Below are positions 29,204 through 39,849 of a stretch of DNA of 47,100 nt, one piece after another. The DNA comes from Bifidobacterium breve (GTDB lineage Bacteria > Actinomycetota > Thermoleophilia > Solirubrobacterales > Solirubrobacteraceae): contig CAMDLG010000002.1 in the NCBI GenBank assembly GCA_945901565.1, positions 1 through 47,100 on the forward strand, read 5' to 3'. Below the pieces are notes generated by a model. That model saw only the letters and a program-made list of their open reading frames with translations, searched no databases and was not told the origin of the DNA. Made by a program: the position numbers and the translations under genes. Position 1 is the stretch's first letter. Each line of letters starts with the position of its first letter.

Positions 29204-31336
29204 TCAGCCTGGGCTTACGCCGCCGCCGCCGCCGTCTGGTGGTGTCGGCGGGTCTGGCGGCGTTGGTGGTTCAGGCTTTGGAGTCGGCTTCGGGGCAGGG
29301 TTTGGCTTCGATTCGTACTTCTTGTCCTTCTTGTTCTTGTCCTTCTTGTTCTTGTCCTCGGCGAGCGGATCGACGGCATCACCCGGCGCGCCATTTGTCG
29401 CATATTCGCCCAGGAAGTCCTTCGCTACGAAGGGCTCCGTTGGCTCGGGGAAAGGGTCGCAGGCGCGGCCGCTCATCGCGACCTGCATGAAGTCGTGCCA
29501 GATACCGGCCGGGGCCATGCCGCCGAACATCCCTGCCATCGAGGTTGTCGCGGTCGGGTAGCCGACCCAGACGGCGGTGTTCAGCGCCGTCGTGAAGCCG
29601 TCGAACCACGCGTCTGTGAAGTTGTTTGTAGTACCGGTCTTGCCGGCCACGGGACATCCAAGCTGAGCGCGCGTACCGGTACCGCCCTGCACGTTCGCTT
29701 CCATCGCCTTGATCGCCTCGCTTGTCTGCCCGTCGGTGAAAATCTTGACGCGGTCACGCTGACCGAGCGAGGTGTCGACGCGCCCGTCGGAGAAGACGAC
29801 CTTCTTGATTGCAACGGGCCGGACTCGCCAGCCGCCGTTGTTGATCGTTGCGTAGGCCCGAGTCATTTCGAGCGGCGACACGCCGTTCGTCAGACCGCCT
29901 AGGCCTTCGGCGGGGAAGGCGTCAAGGCGGCTCGTGATCCCCATGTCGTAGGCGGTCTTACGGACCTCTTCTGGGCCAATGTCGAGGTCAAGCTGCTGGA
30001 AGACGGTGTTGTCGGAGCGCACCAGCGCGTCAAAGATCGTTGTTGGACCCGCGTAGGAGTGATCGTCGGTCTGTACGTCGATCGGCGTGCCTGTCTTCTC
30101 GTCAACGAACTTCAGTGGCTTCGATTCGTAGCTTGTCGAATTGATGTCAACGCCTTGGCGTAGCGCCGCCATCAGAACCATCACCTTGAATGTTGATCCT
30201 GGCTGTCTTTTGCCCTGCGAAGCAAGGTTGAACTTCGACTGCGCGTAAGCGCCGGACGAGGCCATCGCCTTGATGTAACCGCTCTGCGGGTCGATCGATA
30301 CAAGCGCCGCCGATGGGTCGGTCGGGTAGGGCAGTTGACCGGCAATCGCGTCGCGAGCTGCCTGCTGGAGCTTGAGGTCGACAGTCGTATAGACCTTCAT
30401 TCCGCCGGCGCGGACTCGTTCAGCGCCATAGCGCTTGACGAGCTCGGCGCGGACGTAATCGAAGAAGTACTCCTCGCGGCGCTGGGCGTAGTAAGTGTTG
30501 TGCTTAACGCCAAGCGGCTCACGCTTCGCTCTTGCGGCCTGATCGCTGGTGATGTAACGCTGGTCTGCCATCTGCGCCAGCACTTGGTTGCGGCGAGCGC
30601 GCGCAAGCTGCGGAGCGAGGAAGGGGTTGTACTGCGACGGAGCCTGTGGCAATCCGGCTAGCAGCGCTGATTCGCTCAGCGTCAGTTTGCTGGCCGGCTT
30701 GTCGAAGAAGACTCGCGCCGCCGATGAGACGCCGACCGCGGTCTGCCCGCCGACCGTTCCGTAAGGGACGTTGTTGAGGTATTCAGTGATGATCCAGCGC
30801 TTGCCTTCGATGCCGGGGTGCTTGCTCTCAAGGTCGCCGGCGAGCTTCGCTTCGCGGATCTTGCGGTTGATCGTGCGCTCCTTGTTGCCCTTGTAAAGGT
30901 TGCGGACGAGCTGCATCGTCAGCGTTGAACCACCCTGAACGGTAGAGCCGCTGGAGACGTTTTTGACGGCGGCGCGCACGACACCTTCGTAGTCGACGCC
31001 GTTGTGCTTGAAGAAGCGGCGATCCTCAATTGCGACGGTCGCATCGCGCATCGACTGCGGCATCGCGCTCTCTGCCACAGGGGTACGCAGTACGTCACCT
31101 TGGATGAATCCGAGCCGTGTTCCGTCGGCAGCGAAGACGGTCGAAGTGGCGCCCTGATCGCTTGGTTTTAGCTGCGAGAGTTTGGGTGCAGAAGACGCCA
31201 CTGAGGCGAGGTATCCAAAGCCGCCGAGCAGAGCGATGAAGCCCGCTGCGCCACCAACCGCTAGGAGCGCAAAGATCGCTCGCCCGGCACCTGCCTGGCT
31301 GCGACGACGACGGAGTTTGCGGCTGCGTAAAGACAC
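29204..31336 (-). CDS. class A penicillin-binding protein (GT51 transglycosylase/transpeptidase)
   Basis: AIEDRRFFKHNGVDYEGVVRA, GGSTLTMQLVRNLY, RQPGSTFKVMVLM, RSDNTVFQQL, AGKTGTTNNFTDAWFDGFT. Confidence 0.95.
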   Translation of the reverse strand: MSLRSRKLRRRRSQAGAGRAIFALLAVGGAAGFIALLGGFGYLASVASSAPKLSQLKPSDQGATSTVFAADGTRLGFIQGDVLRTPVAESAMPQSMRDATVAIEDRRFFKHNGVDYEGVVRAAVKNVSSGSTVQGGSTLTMQLVRNLYKGNKERTINRKIREAKLAGDLESKHPGIEGKRWIITEYLNNVPYGTVGGQTAVGVSSAARVFFDKPASKLTLSESALLAGLPQAPSQYNPFLAPQLARARRNQVLAQMADQRYITSDQAARAKREPLGVKHNTYYAQRREEYFFDYVRAELVKRYGAERVRAGGMKVYTTVDLKLQQAARDAIAGQLPYPTDPSAALVSIDPQSGYIKAMASSGAYAQSKFNLASQGKRQPGSTFKVMVLMAALRQGVDINSTSYESKPLKFVDEKTGTPIDVQTDDHSYAGPTTIFDALVRSDNTVFQQLDLDIGPEEVRKTAYDMGITSRLDAFPAEGLGGLTNGVSPLEMTRAYATINNGGWRVRPVAIKKVVFSDGRVDTSLGQRDRVKIFTDGQTSEAIKAMEANVQGGTGTRAQLGCPVAGKTGTTNNFTDAWFDGFTTALNTAVWVGYPTATTSMAGMFGGMAPAGIWHDFMQVAMSGRACDPFPEPTEPFVAKDFLGEYATNGAPGDAVDPLAEDKNKKDKNKKDKKYESKPNPAPKPTPKPEPPTPPDPPTPPDGGGGGVSPG
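29321..29357. repeat. 15-bp tandem repeat, about 2.5 copies, inside the PBP C-terminal tail
   Basis: CTTGTCCTTCTTGTT CTTGTCCTTCTTGTT CTTGTCC; encodes KNKKD repeats on the minus strand. Confidence 0.9.
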
Positions 31337-31486
31337 TTAAGTAGTTGTTTCGCTGCAGTCTCGCTGGAACCTTCTAAAAATGCCCGTATCTGCTGCGAAG
31401 TAGAGGAATTCTAGCCGATCACTTCAGCCCGAAGCGCCGCTTAGTTTGCAGGCTGTCGCAGGCGATCGGCGAAGATCACTTCCCAG

Positions 31487-32194
31487 ATGGCTAATCCACT
31501 CCCAGATTCACTGCCGGAGATCATCTCGCTCGATGCGCTTGGAACCTTGATTGAGGTTGTTGACCCTGTCGGCGGCTTGGTGGCCGCTTTGGGCTTGCGA
31601 GGCGTGACTGTCAGCAGTGAGCAGGCCGCGCAAGGACTCGGTGCGGAGATGTCCTACTACCGCGCCAATAGTGCTCGCGCTGGCACTCCAGAAGAGCTCG
31701 AAGAGCTGCGAGATCGCTCGACCGAGGTGCTCACCGGTGCGCTGCCAGAGTCGGCCGCAGTGATCGGCTTTGCGGCGATGCGAGAGGCGCTCGGCGAGGC
31801 GGTTCGCTTTGCTCCCTTCCCCGAGGTTGAGGCTGTCCTTGACGCGCTGCGCGCCGCCGGTTCGCGGCTGGTGATCGTCAGCAACTGGGATATTTCGCTC
31901 TACGAGGTGCTCGACCAGATCGGGCTACGTGAGAAGGTTGACGCCGTCGTAATCTCAGCGGAAGAGGGGCTAGTGAAGCCCGACCCTGAGCTGATCTGGC
32001 GCGCCGTAAGCCGTGTCGGTGGTGATCGTGATTCGACCGTTTGGCATGTCGGCGACGACCCCGCCTCCGATCTTGAGATGGCGCGCGCCGCCTCAGTACT
32101 GCCCGTACTGGTCGATCGTTATCAGCAATACGGCGAGATCGGTGACGCGATTGTGCTTGATTCACTGCAGCGACTGCTGCCCGACGATCGCTAA
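31487..32194 (+). CDS. HAD-superfamily hydrolase
   Basis: ISLDALGTLIE motif I variant, LVIVSNWDISLYEVLDQIGL, ISAEEGLVKPDPELIWRAVSRVGG, WHVGDDPASDLEMARAA. Confidence 0.9.
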   Translation: MANPLPDSLPEIISLDALGTLIEVVDPVGGLVAALGLRGVTVSSEQAAQGLGAEMSYYRANSARAGTPEELEELRDRSTEVLTGALPESAAVIGFAAMREALGEAVRFAPFPEVEAVLDALRAAGSRLVIVSNWDISLYEVLDQIGLREKVDAVVISAEEGLVKPDPELIWRAVSRVGGDRDSTVWHVGDDPASDLEMARAASVLPVLVDRYQQYGEIGDAIVLDSLQRLLPDDR

Positions 32195-32205
32195 GCTGAC
32201 AGCCG

Positions 32206-33084
32206 ATGTCGACCGCGCTCCCGGAGCCGATTCCCGCGCCGTTCGAGCACCCGGCTGCACCACAGAGGCCTGAGCTACCCGATGGCGTCGAGCCGACTGC
32301 CCTAGCACCCGATTGGCGGGTTTGGATGGCGTTTGCGGCACTTCTCGTGGGATTCCTCGCGGCCGCTGTCGGCGCCGTCATCGTGACGTTGATCGGCGGT
32401 GACCTGACTAACCCCTCTCCGGCCGTGAACATTCTCGCGACGGTAGTTCAGGATCTCTGCCTGATCGGCGCGGCGCTACTTTTTGCGCGCTTCGCTGGTC
32501 ATCCGCGACCGTGGGATTTTGGCCTGCGCGCAACGCGCTTCTGGCCTGCATTCGGTTGGGCACTGTTGACTTGGCTCAGCTTCATTGCTGTGACGCTCGT
32601 TTGGGTCAAGCTTGTTGGCGCCGACAACGCGACCGAGAAGCTTCCATCCGAATTGGGCGCCGATAAGAGCTCGATTGCGCTCGCCGCGGTCGGTGTCTTG
32701 GTCTGTGTCGTGGCGCCTATCGCGGAGGAGTTTTTCTTCCGAGGCTTCTTCTTTACCGCGCTGCGTTCATGGAAGGGGATCTGGCCCGCGGCTCTCGTGA
32801 CCGGGGTCATTTTTGGTGGCATCCACGCTGGCTCGTCAGACATCGCGTTCTTGGTCCCTCTGGCCTTCTTTGGCTTTTCGCTCTGTCTCCTTTACGCGAA
32901 GACCGGCTCGCTCTACCCCTGCATTGCGATTCACGCTGCCAACAACTCAATCGCCTTCTGCTCGTCGCAGGGGTGGGGCTGGCAGATCGCCCCGGTCTTA
33001 CTGGCTGCGCTTGCGTTGGTTGCGCTGGTCTGCTGGATCGTCCGGCTCGCAGCGGGCCCGACCCCGGCCTGGGTGCTGAGCTGA
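32206..33084 (+). CDS. CPBP-family intramembrane metalloprotease
   Basis: VVAPIAEEFFFRGFFFTALR (EExxxR), FGGIHAGSSDIAFLVPLAFFGFSLCLLYAKTGSLYPCIAIHAANNSIAF. Confidence 0.92.
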   Translation: MSTALPEPIPAPFEHPAAPQRPELPDGVEPTALAPDWRVWMAFAALLVGFLAAAVGAVIVTLIGGDLTNPSPAVNILATVVQDLCLIGAALLFARFAGHPRPWDFGLRATRFWPAFGWALLTWLSFIAVTLVWVKLVGADNATEKLPSELGADKSSIALAAVGVLVCVVAPIAEEFFFRGFFFTALRSWKGIWPAALVTGVIFGGIHAGSSDIAFLVPLAFFGFSLCLLYAKTGSLYPCIAIHAANNSIAFCSSQGWGWQIAPVLLAALALVALVCWIVRLAAGPTPAWVLS

Positions 33085-33118
33085 CGCAATCTGCTGCCTG
33101 CAGGCGTACACTCGGCCG

Positions 33119-34087
33119 GTGATTAACACGCGCAAGCTCATACCACTGCTTTTTGTTCTTACTGCGCTGCTGGTGCTTCCAGCGGTCGCCGCTGCCGGCG
33201 ACGTAGAACCAACACCGCCGGTAGAAACGAGCATCAAGATCTCGTTCGCTGGCTTGCATCACGGCGCCGTCCTAACTGGCAGCGGCTGGAAGGTCAACGG
33301 CACGGTCAGCAAGTACGTCGCGGGGCAGACGGTTCGGGTGCGTCTCTTTCAGCACGGGCGCACGATCCGCACGCGGGAGCTGGCGATTAAAGATGACGCC
33401 GGCGTTGGCCGCTTTTCGCTAGCCGTAAAACTTGCGAAGTCGGGGCGCGTGACGGTCCGAGCTGCGCACACGGCGACCGCCGAGATGGCATCGGTACAGG
33501 CGCGCCCAGCTCACATGACTGTCGCTGCGCGCTACGCCAAGGCCGGTTCGCGCGGCTACGCCGTGCGCTATCTGCAACAGAAGCTCGCCAACCTCGGATA
33601 TGTCGTAGGGCGGCGCGGCTATTACGACTCGCGCACCGGTCGCGCCGTGATGGCATTTCGGAAGATCACTGGGATGCAGCGCAACTTCATCGCTGGCAGC
33701 CTCGTCTTCGATCGCTTGGCCCGCGGCTGGGGCCGCTTCAAGGTCCGTTACAAGAATCACGGCCGCCACATAGAAGGAGACCTGACGCATCAAGTGATGG
33801 CGCTGATCGATCACGGCAAGGCCGTTCGGATCTATCCGATTAGCTCTGGCAAGCCATCCACACCGACCGTGCTGGGTAACTTCCGCGTCTACATGAAGGT
33901 GCCGGGAACTAACGCTATCGGGATGATCTACTCGAGCTTCTTCATCGGCGGTTTCGCAATCCACGGTTATGTCGATGTGCCCATATACCCGGCGAGCCAT
34001 GGTTGCATTCGTGTCCCACCGCCCGAGGCGATCTCGGTCTACAACTGGGTTCGCATGGGAACCCGGGTCGATACCTACTACCGCTAG
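33119..34087 (+). CDS. L,D-transpeptidase (YkuD) with peptidoglycan-binding domain
   Basis: GYAVRYLQQKLANLGYVVGRRGYYDSRTGRAVMAFRKITGM (PG-binding); IHGYVDVPIYPASHGCIRVPPPEAISVYNWVRMGTRV (YkuD SHGCIRV). Confidence 0.93.
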   Translation: MINTRKLIPLLFVLTALLVLPAVAAAGDVEPTPPVETSIKISFAGLHHGAVLTGSGWKVNGTVSKYVAGQTVRVRLFQHGRTIRTRELAIKDDAGVGRFSLAVKLAKSGRVTVRAAHTATAEMASVQARPAHMTVAARYAKAGSRGYAVRYLQQKLANLGYVVGRRGYYDSRTGRAVMAFRKITGMQRNFIAGSLVFDRLARGWGRFKVRYKNHGRHIEGDLTHQVMALIDHGKAVRIYPISSGKPSTPTVLGNFRVYMKVPGTNAIGMIYSSFFIGGFAIHGYVDVPIYPASHGCIRVPPPEAISVYNWVRMGTRVDTYYR

Positions 34088-34098
34088 CTTCGTTCGTA

Positions 34099-34647
34099 AT
34101 GGGTGCAAGGGAACGGTTAATAGAAGAGCTGCGAATCCACGCTCTGATTATCGGCGAGGTAACGCTCACGAGCGGCGCTGTCGCCCAGTACTACGTTGAT
34201 TCAAAACGCGCGATCATGCTGCCGGTTGGCTTCGCGGCGCTTGGCGAGCTGGTTGCCGCGAAGGCCGCTGAGCTCGGCGCCACCGCGGTTGGCGGGATGA
34301 CGATGGGCGCCGATCCAGTTGCCTGCTCGGCGCTGGCTGCTGGAGCCGACGTGAAGATCTTCTTTGTTCGCAAGGAAGCCAAGCAACATGGCCTGTCACG
34401 CCAGATCGAAGGCCCGCTGCTCGATCCGGGCGAGCGCTGCCTGATCGTTGAGGACGTCGTCACGACCGGCGGTTCGACGGTCCGTGCAATCGAGGCCGTC
34501 AAAGCTGGCGGCCATGAAGTGGTCGGCGTTGTCTCGGTCCTCGACCGGCTCGCGGGCGGCGGCGAAGCGATCGAAGCTGCCGCCGGTGCGCCCTACACGG
34601 CGCTAACGACGATCGATGACGTTCACCCCGATCGCCCCGACCGATAG
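34099..34647 (+). CDS. pyrE: orotate phosphoribosyltransferase
   Basis: YYVDSKRAIMLPVGF, GGMTMGADPVACSALA, FFVRKEAKQHGLSRQIEGPLLDPGERCLIVEDVVTTGGSTVRAIEAVK; ATG at 34099. Confidence 0.95.
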   Translation: MGARERLIEELRIHALIIGEVTLTSGAVAQYYVDSKRAIMLPVGFAALGELVAAKAAELGATAVGGMTMGADPVACSALAAGADVKIFFVRKEAKQHGLSRQIEGPLLDPGERCLIVEDVVTTGGSTVRAIEAVKAGGHEVVGVVSVLDRLAGGGEAIEAAAGAPYTALTTIDDVHPDRPDR

Positions 34648-34659
34648 CCGCCGTCGCAA

Positions 34660-34733
34660 TGCCCCGACCTGGATTCGAACCAGGGGCCTGCTCCTTAGGA
34701 GGGAGCCGCTCTATCCAGCTGAGCTATCGGGGC
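34660..34733 (-). tRNA. tRNA-Arg (anticodon CCT)
   Basis: Minus strand GCCCCGATAGCTCAGCTGGATAGAGCGGCTCCCTCCTAAGGAGCAGGCCCCTGGTTCGAATCCAGGTCGGGGCA; GCTCC-CTCCTAA-GGAGC anticodon arm. Confidence 0.96.
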
Positions 34734-34783
34734 TAGCTTCAAGAAGATACGCCGCGGCGATGCTGATGTGACGAAAAGAGTGA

Positions 34784-35977
34784 TTGGTAGTAGATTTTGC
34801 TGCAGCACTCGATGCGGGAATAACGGGGGAGAGACTTTTGAGTACAGGTGTGCCGCGGTTGGTTGAGCCGTCCTCAGGGTTAACCGCTGCCGACCCGCTC
34901 GAGTTCGGCGCGATCGCTGGCCGCACGCCGTGGCAGCTTTTCTGGCGCAACTTCAAGAAGGACAAGTTGGCGCTCGCTGGCCTCGTCTTCATCGTCCTGC
35001 TGGTCATCGCTGCGATCGCCGCGCCGCTGATCACAAAGCTGATTGGTGCGCCGCCACCGAACCTGATCAATACCGATGCGCTCGATTCGTTCGGCACCGC
35101 GACCGGCCCCAGCTCCGAGCACCTCCTTGGCGTCGATCCGCTCGGCCGCGACGTCCTCAGTCGAACGCTCTATGGCGCTCGCGTCTCTCTCGAAGTGGCA
35201 CTGATCTCAACCGCGCTGGCGACCTTCATCGGAGTTGTTCTTGGGCTCGTGGCCGGCTTCTTCCGCGGCTGGGTCGACTCTGGCATCTCACGACTGATGG
35301 ATGTGCTGCTCGCCTTCCCAGCGCTGCTCTTGGCACTTGGGCTGGCGGCGGCCTGTTCGCTTGGTGACGGATGCGCCGTGAGCACGCCACTACAGGCGGC
35401 CGGCTTGGCGACGATCATCGTCGGCCTGCTCGGCGCCGCACTCGCGCTCGTTCGAGGCCGCCGCGAGATGGTCGCCGCTTCGCTGGTCGTAGTCGGCTTT
35501 GGCCTCATCTTCGTGCTGCTTGGAACCGTCTTCACAATCAAGATCGAACCCGGCGCCGGCGTCGTGATCTTTGTGATCACGCTCGTTAGCTGGACCTACA
35601 TCGCCAGGATCGTCCGCGGCCAAGTGCTCTCGCTGCGTGAGAAGGAGTTTGTTGAGGCATCACGCTCGCTCGGGGCGTCGGACACGAGGATCGTTTTCAA
35701 AGAGATTCTGCCGAACCTGATCGTGCCGATCATCGTCTACGCGACTCTGATCCTTCCAACCAACATTCTGCTCGAGGCCGCGCTCTCGTTCCTCGGCGCT
35801 GGTGTTCAGCCGCCGAATGCCTCATGGGGCGCGATGATCGCCGAAGCGACCTCGGTCTTCGATACCGCCTGGTGGTACATGCTCGTGCCAGGGCTCGCGT
35901 TGCTCTTTACGGTGCTCGCCTTTAACGTCGTAGGAGACGGACTTTCTGACGCTCTCAATCCGCGCCAGGAAGGCTGA
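34784..35977 (+). CDS. peptide/nickel-type ABC transporter permease (DppC/OppC), with internal insertion
   Basis: WRNFKKDKLALAGLVFI, HLLGVDPLGRDVLSRTLYGARVSL, RGQVLSLREKEFVEASRSLGASDTRIVFKEILPN, EAALSFLGAGVQPPNASWGAMI. TTG at 34838 after GGGGGAGAG is an alternative start. Confidence 0.92.
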   Translation: MVVDFAAALDAGITGERLLSTGVPRLVEPSSGLTAADPLEFGAIAGRTPWQLFWRNFKKDKLALAGLVFIVLLVIAAIAAPLITKLIGAPPPNLINTDALDSFGTATGPSSEHLLGVDPLGRDVLSRTLYGARVSLEVALISTALATFIGVVLGLVAGFFRGWVDSGISRLMDVLLAFPALLLALGLAAACSLGDGCAVSTPLQAAGLATIIVGLLGAALALVRGRREMVAASLVVVGFGLIFVLLGTVFTIKIEPGAGVVIFVITLVSWTYIARIVRGQVLSLREKEFVEASRSLGASDTRIVFKEILPNLIVPIIVYATLILPTNILLEAALSFLGAGVQPPNASWGAMIAEATSVFDTAWWYMLVPGLALLFTVLAFNVVGDGLSDALNPRQEG

Positions 35978-36039
35978 TGATGTTCAACCGATTTAGCTCA
36001 AAAACGAACCGGCCGAAAGCCGGGAAGGAAGGTAACCCG

Positions 36040-37812
36040 ATGAGATCAATTCGCGTCTATTCCGCAGCACTAATTGCCGTCGTACTGAGCCTCACAGCAG
36101 TTGCCTGCGGCTCAAGCAGCAGCAGCTCATCGGACGGCGTTGGTGACGTCCCCGCCACGCAGTCGCTGACCGGTAAATCAGGCGGCACACTGACGGTGCT
36201 CGCCAGCGACGACGTCGACTACATCGACCCCGGCGCGGCCTACTACCAGTTCACCTTCATGGTCACCTCGGCGACGCAGCGCTCGCTCTACTCCTTCGGC
36301 CCCGACGACGCAGTTGACCCGGTCCCCGACCTCGCAACGAAGGCTGCTGACATTTCAGCGGACGGCAAGACGGTCACCGTCAAGATCAAGCCGAACGTCA
36401 AGTTCAGCCCCCCGGTCAACCGCGCCGTCACTTCGGAAGACGTCAAGTACGGAATCGAGCGAGCATTCCTTCCGACCGTCGCGAACGGTTACGCGGAGGT
36501 CTACCTCGGCGACATTGTCGGGGTCAAAGACTTCACCGATGGAAAGGCGAAAGAGATCACCGGGATCGACACGCCGGACGCGACGACGATCGTGCTCAAT
36601 CTCAGCCGCGGAACCGGCGGCGTTGCCGCTGGCGCGCTGGCGCTGCCGATCAGTGCCCCAGTTCCGCAGGAATACGCAGCGAAGTTCGACGCCAAAAATC
36701 CGTCAACCTACGGCGTTCATCAGGTTGCGACTGGCCCCTACATGATCGAAGCTGATTCCAAGGGAGCCTTGACCGGCTACGAGCCGGGAAAGAAGATCAA
36801 CCTGGTTCGTAACCCCAACTGGGATCGTTCGACCGATTTCCGCAAGGCCTACCTCGACAAGATCAACATCGAGGAAGGCAATAATGACACGACCGTCGCG
36901 GCGCGCCAGATCATCAAGGGCAACGATCAGGTCAACGGTGACTTTGGGCCGCCACCCGCGGTGCTGAAGGAGATCTTCAATTCGACGCCAGATCAGCTTG
37001 CGCTGACGCCGTCGGGAGGCAACCGCTATGTGTCGCTCAACACGGCGCTGTCACCGTTTGACAACCTCAACGTACGCAAAGCGGTGCTCGCGGTCTTCGA
37101 CCGTGAAGCGATGCGCGCAACTCGTGGTGGTCCGCTGATGGGGCCGATCGCCAACCATTTCATCGCACCAGATATCGGCGGATTCGAAGAGGCTGGCGGC
37201 TTGGCTGGCACCGGCGTCGATTTCCTCAAGTACCCGAAGGGAAACCTCGCGTTGGCGAAGGAGTACATGAAGAAGGGCGGCTTCCCATCGGGCATGTACA
37301 CCGGTAGCGAAGAGCTGCTGATGGTAGGTACCTCTGGCGGCGCTGCGCAGAAGGCCGCCGAGTTGGCTGCCACGCAGTTTGAGAAGCTTGGCTTCAAGCC
37401 GAAGCTCCGTCTGGTGACGCAGGACACGATGTACACGAAGTTCTGCGGCGAGCCGAAGGCCAAGGTGATCGTCTGCCCGAACGTTGGTTGGCTGAAGGAC
37501 TTCAGCGATCCGCAGACGATGCTCGATGCGACCTTTAACGGGGAGAGCATCGTCGCTAGCGGCGGCTTCAACTCAAACTGGCCGCAGCTCAATGTTCCCT
37601 CGATCAACGCGGCGATGGCCAAGGCTGAGCTGATCGTTGACGAGAGCGCTCGCAATAAGGCCTGGGCCGACATCGACCGTCAAATCACGGCGCAGGCACC
37701 GGCCGTTCCGTGGATCTGGGATGACACAGCAAACATCCGCAGCACAGACGTCGCCGGTGTCATCAACAAGTTCAATGGCAACTGGGATCTCGCCTTTACT
37801 TCGCTGAAGTAG
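36040..37812 (+). CDS. ABC transporter substrate-binding lipoprotein, family 5 (OppA/DppA-like)
   Basis: Lipobox LSLTAVACGSS; GGTLTVLASDDVDYIDPGAAYYQ, TSEDVKYGIERAF, ATGPYMIEAD; ATG at 36040. Confidence 0.93.
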   Translation: MRSIRVYSAALIAVVLSLTAVACGSSSSSSSDGVGDVPATQSLTGKSGGTLTVLASDDVDYIDPGAAYYQFTFMVTSATQRSLYSFGPDDAVDPVPDLATKAADISADGKTVTVKIKPNVKFSPPVNRAVTSEDVKYGIERAFLPTVANGYAEVYLGDIVGVKDFTDGKAKEITGIDTPDATTIVLNLSRGTGGVAAGALALPISAPVPQEYAAKFDAKNPSTYGVHQVATGPYMIEADSKGALTGYEPGKKINLVRNPNWDRSTDFRKAYLDKINIEEGNNDTTVAARQIIKGNDQVNGDFGPPPAVLKEIFNSTPDQLALTPSGGNRYVSLNTALSPFDNLNVRKAVLAVFDREAMRATRGGPLMGPIANHFIAPDIGGFEEAGGLAGTGVDFLKYPKGNLALAKEYMKKGGFPSGMYTGSEELLMVGTSGGAAQKAAELAATQFEKLGFKPKLRLVTQDTMYTKFCGEPKAKVIVCPNVGWLKDFSDPQTMLDATFNGESIVASGGFNSNWPQLNVPSINAAMAKAELIVDESARNKAWADIDRQITAQAPAVPWIWDDTANIRSTDVAGVINKFNGNWDLAFTSLK

Positions 37813-37839
37813 AGATTTCAGCTGCCCTTAAATCGCGAA

Positions 37840-37869
37840 CAGTCCCTGCCGCAGTCGCGGCGGGGACTG
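37840..37869. repeat. 13-bp stem-loop between substrate-binding protein and permease genes
   Basis: CAGTCCCTGCCGC-AGTC-GCGGCGGGGACTG; 13 pairs including one T-G wobble, 4-nt loop, no T-run after it. Confidence 0.85.
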
Positions 37870-37897
37870 GACGCGTCTGCCCCCGGGTGATGAACGA

Positions 37898-38856
37898 ATG
37901 ATTCGCTACATCCTGCGACGCCTAATCTGGGTCGTTGTTCTGCTCTTCGCAGTCAGCTTCGTCACCTTCGTGATCTTCTATCTGCTGCCCTCGGCCGACC
38001 CTGCCGTTCTGCGCGCAGGGCGCCAGGCAAACCCGGCGCTGGTCGCCTCGATCCGCCACCAGCTCGGCCTCGACCAACCTTGGTACGTGCAGTACGGCCG
38101 TTACATGAAGGACCTCATCTTCCACTTTGATTTTGGCTTCAGTTACCAAAACGGCATGCCGGTGCGCCAGCTGATCTTCAGTCGCCTGCCGGCCTCTATC
38201 TCGCTTGCCGCGGGCGCCGCTTTCCTTTGGCTCGTGATCGGCATCGGCGTCGGCATCATCGCCGCGGTGCGGCCACGGACGAAGCTCGACCGCGCATCGA
38301 TGGGGCTTGCGCTGGTTGGCATTTCGGCGCCGGTCTATTGGCTTGGTCTCGTCGCGCTCTACCTCTTCTCTTCCGACATCGGGCTAATCCCGATCCTTCC
38401 GGGGGCCAACTCCTACGTGCCGCTGAGCGAAGATCCATTCTCTTGGTTCACTTCGCTGATCATGCCTTGGTGCGTGCTGGCGGTTAGCTTCGCGGCCTTC
38501 TACTCGCGGCTACTGCGCGGCAACCTGACCGAAGTGTTGGGCGAGGATTACATCCGCACGGCTCGTGCCAAAGGGCTCTCCGAGCGGCGCGTCGTGTTTC
38601 GCCACGGTCTGCGATCGGCGATCACGCCGATCGTGACGATCTTTGGCCTCGATCTTGGGATCTTGCTCGGCGGCGCAATCCTCACAGAGACGGTCTTCAA
38701 TATTCCTGGCATCGGCCGTCTTTCCTACTCGTCGATCGTTCGCAGCGACCTGCCGGTGATCCAGGGCACGGTGCTGCTCGGCGCCTTCTTCATCGTTTTC
38801 GCCAACCTTTTCGTTGACATCTTCTACGCCTTCCTCGACCCGCGGGTGCGTTACGA

Positions 38857-38860
<4 letters not shown>
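37898..38860 (+). CDS. peptide/nickel-type ABC transporter permease (DppB/OppB)
   Basis: MIRYILRRLIWVVVLLFAVSFVTFVIFYLLP, QLGLDQPWYVQYGRYM, EDYIRTARAKGLSERRVVFRHGLRSAITPIVTIFGLDLGILLGGAILTETVFNIPGIG. Confidence 0.96.

Positions 38861-39845
<985 letters not shown>

Positions 39846-39849
<4 letters not shown>

Noticed and set aside
29321-29357. Short direct repeats considered as a CRISPR or VNTR array
   Set aside because: Contiguous 15-bp in-frame repeat with no spacers, inside the PBP coding sequence; not CRISPR.
33419-34108. 229-aa minus-strand ORF opposite the L,D-transpeptidase
   Set aside because: Antisense shadow of a motif-supported gene; no protein-family features.
37840-37869. Hairpin considered as an intrinsic terminator for the substrate-binding protein gene
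   Set aside because: No T-run follows the stem (GACGCGTCTGCCCC), and the downstream oppB-like gene is part of the same transporter set; an intercistronic hairpin is more likely.
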